A DNA stretch of 64,000 nt from Streptomyces sp. WMMB303 (lineage in GTDB: Bacteria > Actinomycetota > Actinomycetes > Streptomycetales > Streptomycetaceae). This document shows positions 57,103 to 64,000 of the stretch, piece after piece (the stretch's first letter is position 1; the number at the start of each line of letters is the position of its first letter). The notes beneath the pieces are model-generated. The model worked only from the letters and a program-made list of their open reading frames with translations. It had not been told where the DNA came from and made no database searches. The stretch covers positions 6,415,001-6,479,000 of the forward strand of contig NZ_JARKIN010000001.1 in NCBI RefSeq assembly GCF_029351045.1. The letters run 5' to 3'. The translations under genes and the position numbers were made by a program.

Positions 57103-58472
57103 CCGGCGACCCCGCGGCCGGCGGCCCGCGCTTCCTGCCACGCCGCCCCGAGGGCAACCGGCTGCACCCGGTGACCCCCTGGCGGCGGGCCTGGGCGCCG
57201 CTCGCCGGACTGCTGGCGTTCGCCGCGCACGACCTCGACCGGGCCCGCGAGTGGTCCGAGCAGCTCACGGGGGCCTGGCTGGCGCTGGGCCTGGCGGTGC
57301 TGCTGCCGGTGGCCGCCGGGTACGGATTCCTGTCCTGGTGGTGCACCAGCTACCTGGTCACCGCCACCGAGCTGCGCATCCGTACGGGTCTGCTCTTCCG
57401 CCGCACCGCCCACATCCGGCTGGACCGCGTCCAGGCCGTCGACATCTCCCGGCCGCTGCCGGCCCGGATCGCCGGGGTGGCCAAGCTGAAGCTGGACGTC
57501 GTCGGCACCGAGGACAAGGACGAGCTGGCGTACCTGGGCGAGCGGCAGGCCGTCGCGCTCCGCGCCGAACTGCTCGCCCGCGCCGCCGGAATCGCCCCCG
57601 ACGCGGCCCACGAGGCAGGCGAGGCGCCCGCCAGGGAGCTGCTGCGGGTGCCGCCGCGCACTCTGGTGGTCAGCGTGCTGCTGCGGGGCTCCGCCTGGGG
57701 GACGCTGGCCGCGCTGCTCCTCGTACCGACCCTGCTGTGGCTGGCGACGGAGAGCGTGTGGACGGTCCTGGCGGCGGCGGTGCCGCTCGCGGGCGGCTGC
57801 TGGGCGGCGAGCGGCGGGCGGGTCGTCAAGGAGTTCGACTGGACCGTGGCGGAGTCCCCCGACGGGCTGCGCCTGGATGCGGGCCTGCTGGACCGGCAGC
57901 ACGCCACGGTGCCTCCCGGAAGGGTGCAGGCCCTCCGGATCGCGCAGCCGCTGCTGTGGCGGCGGCGGGACTGGGTGCGGGTCGAGATGGAGGTCGCGGG
58001 CACCGGCGGCGGTACCGGGGACGGCGTGCTCGTACCGGTGGCCACCTGGGGGCAGGCCGCCGCCGTGCTCGCACGGGTGCTGCCCGACGTGGACCCGGAC
58101 GCCGCCCTGGCCGCGTCGACACCCGCACCCCGCCGCGCCCGCTGGTGCGCACCGGTGGTCCGGCGCGGCTACGGGCACGGGGTCACGCCCGGCGTCTTCG
58201 TCGCCCGCCAGGGGCTGCTGACCCGCCGCACCACCCTGGTGCCGCACGCGAAGGTGCAGAGCGTGCGGTTCGCCCAGGGGCCGTGGGAGCGCCGCCACCG
58301 GCTGGCCGACGTGTGCGTGGACCTCGGCGCCGGAGGCACCGCACGGGCGCGCCTGCGCGACCAGGAGGAGGCCCTGGCGCTGCTGCGCGCCCAGGCCGAC
58401 CGCTCGCGCACCGGCCGCCGCTCGGCGCTGCCGGAGCGCTGGCTGACGGCGCCCGGGGCGGCCGCGGACTGA
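57099..58472 (+). CDS. PH-domain membrane protein (YdbT/DUF304-like), long partner
   Basis: A 457-residue protein with repeated PH-like domains each preceded by hydrophobic helices. Landmarks are WLALGLAVLLPVAAGYGFLSWW then ELRIRTGLLFRRTAHIRLDRVQAVDI, a second set LLLVPTLLWLATESVWTVLAAA then GLRLDAGLLDRQHATVPPGRVQAL, and a third VFVARQGLLTRRTTLVPHAKVQSV near the C-terminus. Start: GTG 57099 overlaps the upstream stop by 4 nt, so the two PH proteins are made together and probably form one membrane complex. Molecular role unknown. Confidence 0.92.
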   Translation: MTGDPAAGGPRFLPRRPEGNRLHPVTPWRRAWAPLAGLLAFAAHDLDRAREWSEQLTGAWLALGLAVLLPVAAGYGFLSWWCTSYLVTATELRIRTGLLFRRTAHIRLDRVQAVDISRPLPARIAGVAKLKLDVVGTEDKDELAYLGERQAVALRAELLARAAGIAPDAAHEAGEAPARELLRVPPRTLVVSVLLRGSAWGTLAALLLVPTLLWLATESVWTVLAAAVPLAGGCWAASGGRVVKEFDWTVAESPDGLRLDAGLLDRQHATVPPGRVQALRIAQPLLWRRRDWVRVEMEVAGTGGGTGDGVLVPVATWGQAAAVLARVLPDVDPDAALAASTPAPRRARWCAPVVRRGYGHGVTPGVFVARQGLLTRRTTLVPHAKVQSVRFAQGPWERRHRLADVCVDLGAGGTARARLRDQEEALALLRAQADRSRTGRRSALPERWLTAPGAAAD

Positions 58473-58560
58473 GCACCGGCCGCGGCCCCGGCACGGAGCC
58501 GGCCCGCGGCGGCACGGTGGCGGTCCCGCCCCGTGGGAGGCGGGCGCCTACCCTGGGCAC

Positions 58561-59490
58561 ATGGGTGCGAGAACGCGTGGCCGCGTGGACGGCCTCCCCG
58601 AATGGGACCGCTGCGCAGTAATGGGTGTGGTCAACGTGACCCCCGACTCGTTCTCGGACGGGGGGCGGTGGTTCGACACCGAAGCAGCGATCAAGCACGG
58701 GCTCGACCTGGTGGCGCAGGGCGCCGACCTGGTGGACGTCGGCGGCGAGTCCACCCGGCCCGGCGCGGCGCGGGTCGGCGAGGACGAGGAACTGCGCCGG
58801 GTGCTGCCGGTGGTGCGCGGGCTGACCGGCGAGGGTCTGGTGGTCAGCGTCGACACCATGCGGGCCTCCGTGGCGGCGCAGGCGGTGGCCGCGGGTGCGG
58901 TCCTGGTCAACGACGTCAGCGGCGGCCGCGCCGATCCGGAGATGGTGCCCGCGGTCGCCGACGCCGGTGTGCCGTTCGTGGTGATGCACTGGCGGGGCCA
59001 GAGCATCGACATGAACAACCGAGCCGTCTACACCGATGTCGTCGGCGAGGTTCTCGACGAACTGCGCACGGCGGTGCGGCAGGCCGTGGCGGGCGGTATC
59101 GACCCCGCCCGGATCGTGGTCGACCCCGGGCTGGGCTTCGCCAAGCGTGCCGAGCACGACCTCGCCCTCGTCGCGGCGCTCGCCGAACTGCGGGCCGGAC
59201 TGCCCCACCCGATGCTGGTGGCCGCCTCCCGGAAGCGGTTCCTGGGCCGGGTGCTGACCGACGAGCAGGGCGCGACCCCGCCGCCCGCCCGCGAACGCGA
59301 CGCGGCGACAGCCGCCGTCACCGCGCTGGCGGCCCGGGAGGGCGCCTGGGCGGTACGGGTCCACGAGGTGCGGGCCAGCGCGGACGCCGTCCGCGTCGTC
59401 CGGGCCGTCGACGCGGCCGGCGCGGCTCTCCCCGACGCACCCCGGGTCCCGGTCACCCCCGGGACGACGAATCCGGAGGCAGCGACATGA
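58561..59490 (+). CDS. folP: Dihydropteroate synthase
   Basis: Condenses p-aminobenzoate with hydroxymethyl-dihydropterin pyrophosphate; the target of sulfonamides. It has 309 residues with the usual TIM-barrel signatures: VMGVVNVTPDSFSDGGRWFD, LVDVGGESTRPGA, VSVDTMRASVA, LVNDVSGGRADPEM, VVMHWRG, IVVDPGLGFAKRAEHDL, AASRKRFLGRV and a C-terminal AVRVHEVRASADAVRV. Start: ATG 58561, 6 nt after TACCCT (58549-58554), a leaderless signature. It is the first gene of a folate operon with folB and folK. Confidence 0.97.
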   Translation: MGARTRGRVDGLPEWDRCAVMGVVNVTPDSFSDGGRWFDTEAAIKHGLDLVAQGADLVDVGGESTRPGAARVGEDEELRRVLPVVRGLTGEGLVVSVDTMRASVAAQAVAAGAVLVNDVSGGRADPEMVPAVADAGVPFVVMHWRGQSIDMNNRAVYTDVVGEVLDELRTAVRQAVAGGIDPARIVVDPGLGFAKRAEHDLALVAALAELRAGLPHPMLVAASRKRFLGRVLTDEQGATPPPARERDAATAAVTALAAREGAWAVRVHEVRASADAVRVVRAVDAAGAALPDAPRVPVTPGTTNPEAAT

Positions 59491-60017
59491 GCGGCGCGCG
59501 AACCGACAGCGAGGCGGTCGAGGCCGCCAACACCGCCCTCTACGAGGCGGTCGAGCAGGGCGACATCGAGGCCCTCTCCCGGATGTGGCTGGGTGAGGAG
59601 GCGGTCGATCCGGACGACCTCGAGGGCGGCGAGGGCGAGCACGGGGTCCGGGTCGTGCACCCCGGCTGGCCGGTGCTGACCGGGCGCGGCGAGGTGCTGC
59701 GCTCCTACGCCCTGATCATGGCCAACACCGAGTACGTCCAGTTCTTCCTCACCGATGTCGAGATCTCGGTGCTGGGCGACACCGCGCTGGTCAGCTGCAC
59801 CGAGAACATCCTCAGCGGCGGCCCGGCCGAGGCGGACGGCTCCGCGGGACCGCTGGTCGGCGGCCTGGTGGTGGCCACCAACGTCTTCCGCCGCAGCGAG
59901 CAGGGCGAGTGGAAGCTGTGGTCGCACCACGGTTCGCCGGTCCTGGTGGAGCAGGACGACGAGGACGGGGACGGCGAGGGAGAAGGGGACCTGGGCCAGG
60001 GCGACATCGAGCTCTAG
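59487..60017 (+). CDS. NTF2-like (SnoaL/DUF4440-type) protein
   Basis: A 176-residue small alpha+beta barrel protein: AANTALYEAVEQGDIEALSRMWLG, HPGWPVLTGRGEVLRSYALIM, ISVLGDTALVSCTENI and VVATNVFRRSEQGEWKLWSHHGSPV (read in parts) are typical of the fold. The acidic C-terminal tail (EQDDEDGDGEGEG) is variable. Start: ATG 59487 overlaps the folP stop by 4 nt, so it is co-translated with folP and lies before folB. A pterin-related binding role is possible, but no catalytic residue pattern points to it. Confidence 0.88.
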   Translation: MSGARTDSEAVEAANTALYEAVEQGDIEALSRMWLGEEAVDPDDLEGGEGEHGVRVVHPGWPVLTGRGEVLRSYALIMANTEYVQFFLTDVEISVLGDTALVSCTENILSGGPAEADGSAGPLVGGLVVATNVFRRSEQGEWKLWSHHGSPVLVEQDDEDGDGEGEGDLGQGDIEL

Positions 60018-60308
60018 GCCGGGTCCGCACGACCCGGTACGCGCCCGGCCTCGGCCGCGCGCCGGGGACTTGATGCCGGTGCTCACCCCTTCCGACCGCA
60101 CCCGGGCGCCGGGCTCCGGTCGGAAACCGTTACCTGCGGACCACCCGATCCGGCACATGACCGGGAATGCGCGCGTGGCCGCGAACGCTGTGGGGTAGGC
60201 GGCGCGGCGAGCCGTCATGCTCACGGGTAGATTTCGATCCGGTGCCGCCAGGGGCCGTCGGTGCCCCGAGAGCCGGTATACGTTCGCACGACCGACGGGA
60301 GTGATGAA

Positions 60309-60668
60309 GTGGATCGCGTCGCACTGCGCGGCCTCGCGGCGCGTGGGCATCACGGCGTGTTCGAGAGGGAACGCGAGCAGGGGCAGACCTTCGTCGTGGA
60401 TCTCGACATGGGACTCGACACGCGGTCGGCAGCCGAGAGCGACGACCTGTCCCGTACGGTCCATTACGGAGTCGTCGCCGAAGAGGTCGTCGCGGTCGTC
60501 GAGGGGGAACCGGTCGACCTGATCGAGACGCTCGCCCAGCGGATCGCCGACACCTGCCTGCGGCACGAGGCCGTACGCGAGGTGGAGGTGGTCGTGCACA
60601 AGCCCGACGCCCCGATCGCCGTGCCGTTCGAGGACGTGACCATCACTATCAAGCGGAGCCGCGCATGA
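60309..60668 (+). CDS. folB: Dihydroneopterin aldolase
   Basis: Splits dihydroneopterin to hydroxymethyl-dihydropterin and glycolaldehyde. It has 119 residues: VALRGLAARGHHGVFEREREQGQTF with the conserved GxHG-E pattern, VHYGVVAEEVVAVVEGEPVDLIETLAQRIAD (read in parts), VEVVVHKPDAPI. Start: GTG 60309 with GGGAG 7 nt upstream; the frame is open to 60261. It lies 291 bp after the NTF2-like gene. That gap holds a TAGATT box (60228-60233) that may be a separate promoter. Confidence 0.96.
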   Translation: MDRVALRGLAARGHHGVFEREREQGQTFVVDLDMGLDTRSAAESDDLSRTVHYGVVAEEVVAVVEGEPVDLIETLAQRIADTCLRHEAVREVEVVVHKPDAPIAVPFEDVTITIKRSRA

Positions 60669-61261
60669 CGCCGAACAGTGACCCGACCGTACAGCCGGTG
60701 CCCGCCTCCGTGGTGCAGCAGGTGGACGCCGCCGACACGACGCTGCACAACCCGAAGACCGCCGTGCTGTCGATCGGCAGCAACCTCGGCAACCGGCTGG
60801 AGTCGCTGCAGAGCGCCGTCGACGCGCTGGCGGACACCCCGGGGATGAAGGTGACGGCCGTCTCGCCGGTCTACGAGACCGAGCCGTGGGGCGTCGAGCC
60901 CGGCAGCCAGCCCGCCTACTTCAACGCGGTCGTCGTGGTCCGCACCACCCTGCCGCCCGGCTCCCTCCTCGAACGCGGCCACGCCATCGAGGAGGCGCTG
61001 GAGCGGGTCCGCGACGAGCGCTGGGAACCGCGCCCCATCGACGTGGACATCGTGGCCTACCAGGGCGTCGTCTCCGACGACCCGCAGCTCACCCTCCCCC
61101 ACCCCAGGGCGCACGAGCGGGCCTTCGTCCTCGTGCCGTGGCACGACGTGGACCCCGCGGCCGAGGTTCCGGGCCGCGGCAGCGTCGAGGAGCTGCTGCG
61201 GACGCTCGGCACGGAGGACGTCACCGCCCGCCCGGACCTGGAACTCATCGTGCACGCCTGA
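60665..61261 (+). CDS. folK: Hydroxymethyl-dihydropterin pyrophosphokinase
   Basis: Transfers pyrophosphate from ATP to 6-hydroxymethyl-dihydropterin, feeding FolP. It has 198 residues. The first 30 are an extension. The core starts at TAVLSIGSNLGNRLESLQSAVDAL, followed by SPVYETEPWG, QPAYFNAVVVVRTTLPPGSLL (read in parts) and the catalytic RWEPRPIDVDIVAY (HPPK signature), then PHPRAHERAFVLVPW. Start: ATG 60665 overlaps the folB stop by 4 nt. Confidence 0.97.
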   Translation: MTPNSDPTVQPVPASVVQQVDAADTTLHNPKTAVLSIGSNLGNRLESLQSAVDALADTPGMKVTAVSPVYETEPWGVEPGSQPAYFNAVVVVRTTLPPGSLLERGHAIEEALERVRDERWEPRPIDVDIVAYQGVVSDDPQLTLPHPRAHERAFVLVPWHDVDPAAEVPGRGSVEELLRTLGTEDVTARPDLELIVHA

Positions 61262-61374
61262 GCGTTGGCTGCGCGTACCCATTGCCGTTCTGCCGTACCC
61301 CGTTGCCGTACCTGCCCGGCGTCCCCGGCCGACGCCCCGCACCGCCCGGACCGCACCCGCGAGGTGGAAGCTCG

Positions 61375-61863
61375 ATGAACCAACTCCGTATCCGCACCCT
61401 CGCGGCGCTCTTCGTCATCGCGGGAGTGCTCTCGTGGGGCGGAGCGCGGCTGTGGGACGCGCTGGGCACGCTGCCGGGGGTGCCGTTCGCCGCGCCCATC
61501 GTGCTAGGCGCCATCGCGGCCGTGCTGCTGGCCACCGCCCTCTCGCTGCGCTCCCGGCTGAAGGCCCAGCGGGAGCGGGAGCCGGGCGCCAAGGGCGTGG
61601 ACCCGATGATGGCGGCCCGTGCCGTCCTCTTCGGCCAGGCGAGCGCGCTGGTGGCCGGACTGGTCTCGGGCATGTACGGCGGCACGGGGCTGTTCCTGAT
61701 CACCGAGCGCGCCGAGGTCCCGGCCCGCGCCCAGCAGGCGCTCTATGCGGGCCTCTCCGTGGTGGCGGGCATCGCGGTGATAGCGGCGGCGGTGCTGCTG
61801 GAGCGCATCTGCCGACTGCCCGAGGACGAGGACGAGAGCGGCCCCCCGACCGCCGCGGCCTGA
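61375..61863 (+). CDS. DUF3180 family membrane protein
   Basis: A 162-residue protein with four predicted helices: LAALFVIAGVLSWGGARLWDAL, AAPIVLGAIAAVLLATALSL, FGQASALVAGLVSGMYGGTGLFLI and YAGLSVVAGIAVIAAAVLLERI. The pattern matches DUF3180, a family that in actinobacteria regularly follows folK. Function unknown. Start: ATG 61375 with GAGGTGG upstream. It is 113 bp after folK and the last gene of the plus-strand folate cluster. Confidence 0.9.
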   Translation: MNQLRIRTLAALFVIAGVLSWGGARLWDALGTLPGVPFAAPIVLGAIAAVLLATALSLRSRLKAQREREPGAKGVDPMMAARAVLFGQASALVAGLVSGMYGGTGLFLITERAEVPARAQQALYAGLSVVAGIAVIAAAVLLERICRLPEDEDESGPPTAAA

Positions 61864-62009
61864 GCCCGAACGGACCTCACTCCCGGCGGGCCTGACCTCG
61901 GCAGGTGCCTCGGGCCGGGGAACGGGTCGCCCGGAAGGGCCGGAGCACGGCCCGGACCGGCCGTCCCGCAGCCCGGAAGGGGCGGGACGCGTGATGCGGG
62001 AGCTCCGGC

Positions 62010-62615
62010 TCAGCGGGACAGTATCAGGCTCATCGCCTCGGCCCGGGTGGTCGCGTCGCGGAGCTGTCCGCGGACCGCGGAGGTCGTCGTCTTGGCACCG
62101 GGCTTCCGGACGCCCCGCACCGACATGCACATGTGTTCGCACTCGATGACCACGATGACCCCGCGGGGCTCCAGAATCCGCATCAGCGAATCGGCGATCT
62201 GGGTCGTCAGCCGCTCCTGGACCTGGGGCCGACGGGCGAAGACATCGACCAGCCGGGCCAGCTTGGACAACCCCGTGATCTTGCCGCTGGCGGACGGGAT
62301 GTAGCCGACGTGCGCCAGACCGTGGAACGGCAGCAGGTGGTGCTCGCACTGGCTGACCACCTCGATGTCCTTGACCAGGACCATCTCGTCGTGACCCAGA
62401 TCGAACGTCGTCGTCAGCACGTCCTCGGGACGCTGGTTCAAGCCCGCGAACATCTCCCGGTAGGCGCGGGCCACCCGCGCCGGGGTCTCCAGGAGCCCCT
62501 CCCGGTCGGGATCCTCGCCCACGGCGATCAGGAGCTCACGTATCGCGTTCTCGGCGCGCTTCTCGTCGAAGGCGCTGTTCGGGCTCTCCCCGTCCAGGGT
62601 CACCGGGTCGGTCAT
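62010..62615 (-). CDS. folE: GTP cyclohydrolase I
   Basis: First step of folate synthesis: GTP to dihydroneopterin triphosphate. It has 201 residues. Zinc and active-site residues are visible in [21 protein letters not shown] and [20 protein letters not shown], with [18 protein letters not shown] at the N-terminus. Start: ATG 62615. It lies 158 bp downstream of ftsH on the same strand, but a strong terminator separates them, so folE must have its own promoter in the short gap. It is convergent with the folP-folB-folK cluster. Confidence 0.97.
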   Translation of the reverse strand: MTDPVTLDGESPNSAFDEKRAENAIRELLIAVGEDPDREGLLETPARVARAYREMFAGLNQRPEDVLTTTFDLGHDEMVLVKDIEVVSQCEHHLLPFHGLAHVGYIPSASGKITGLSKLARLVDVFARRPQVQERLTTQIADSLMRILEPRGVIVVIECEHMCMSVRGVRKPGAKTTTSAVRGQLRDATTRAEAMSLILSR

Positions 62616-62697
62616 CTGGTCCCTCGTTCCTCGACTTCCACAGCCTGCGGACCGTCACCGTGCGTGACCGGTTCCGGCTGTCGCGTACACAGCGAAA

Positions 62698-62734
62698 AGC
62701 CGCGCCCCTCGACAGTAACCCGAGGGGCGCGGCT
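62698..62734 (-). terminator. Rho-independent terminator of ftsH
   Basis: AGCCGCGCCCCTCG (62698-62711) pairs perfectly over 14 bp with 62721-62734, 9-nt loop. On the minus strand it is followed at once by CTTTTC, the only terminator in the window with a clear T run. Confidence 0.92.
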
Positions 62735-62773
62735 GACATTCCGTGGCGCGGCTCTCACCGCGCCCACCTGCGG

Positions 62774-64000
<1,227 letters not shown>

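Overview
This window is a stretch of chromosomal core from a high-GC actinomycete, almost certainly a Streptomyces. The evidence is the very high GC content at third codon positions, frequent GTG starts, ATGA/GTGA stop-start overlaps, many apparently leaderless promoters, and a typical set of housekeeping genes (ilvD, radA-disA, mutY, clpC, lsr2, panC-nadB-nadC-coaX, an orphan nuoD, folP-folB-folK-folE, ftsH). I see no rRNA, tRNA, CRISPR array, insertion sequence or prophage.

Layout. 0-9.3 kb: a histidine kinase with an unusual C-terminal membrane/ectodomain, a DedA protein, proC, a two-gene ABC exporter behind a palindromic operator, an MMPL exporter preceded by an ArsR-like regulator coupled to a small membrane coiled-coil protein, and a small membrane protein. 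9.4-22.2 kb: ilvD, a TetR regulator coupled to a TIM-barrel sugar isomerase-like gene, a Ppx/GppA phosphatase, a Cys-rich protein, an ECF-sigma-like protein with zinc-finger motif and membrane anchor, radA, disA, a secreted/anchored protein and mutY. 22.3-25.7 kb: a divergent EmrB-type MFS exporter/TetR pair with two inverted operators, and a secreted M23 peptidase. 25.9-32.1 kb: two tandem paralogous NACHT NTPases, the first with C-terminal leucine-rich repeats and the second without. This pair has no obvious housekeeping role and is the best candidate for a little-described (probably immune) system.

32.1-38 kb: clpC with an upstream match to the ClgR activator box, lsr2, a GNAT acetyltransferase, a BlaI-type repressor, a 56-residue membrane peptide and a Pro-rich protein. 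38-43.6 kb: a translationally coupled operon DUF2520-panC-nadB-nadC-coaX for NAD and CoA precursors. 43.6-50.1 kb: an ArsR/DUF5937 regulator behind a large double palindrome, a two-component system, a MidA-type methyltransferase and a flavoprotein disulfide reductase. 50.2-54.2 kb: an OpuB/OpuC-type osmoprotectant ABC importer in divergent arrangement. 54.2-58.5 kb: a membrane coiled-coil protein, an orphan nuoD and two PH-domain (YdbS/YdbT-like) membrane proteins. 58.5-64 kb: the folate cluster folP-NTF2-folB-folK-DUF3180 facing folE and the 3' part of ftsH, which runs off the right edge.

Gene calls rest on translated protein motifs. Regulatory calls rest on perfect inverted repeats and promoter-like spacing read by eye and are less certain. 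Starts were chosen by ribosome binding sites, overlaps with upstream stops, or a TANNNT box 6-7 nt before the start (leaderless).
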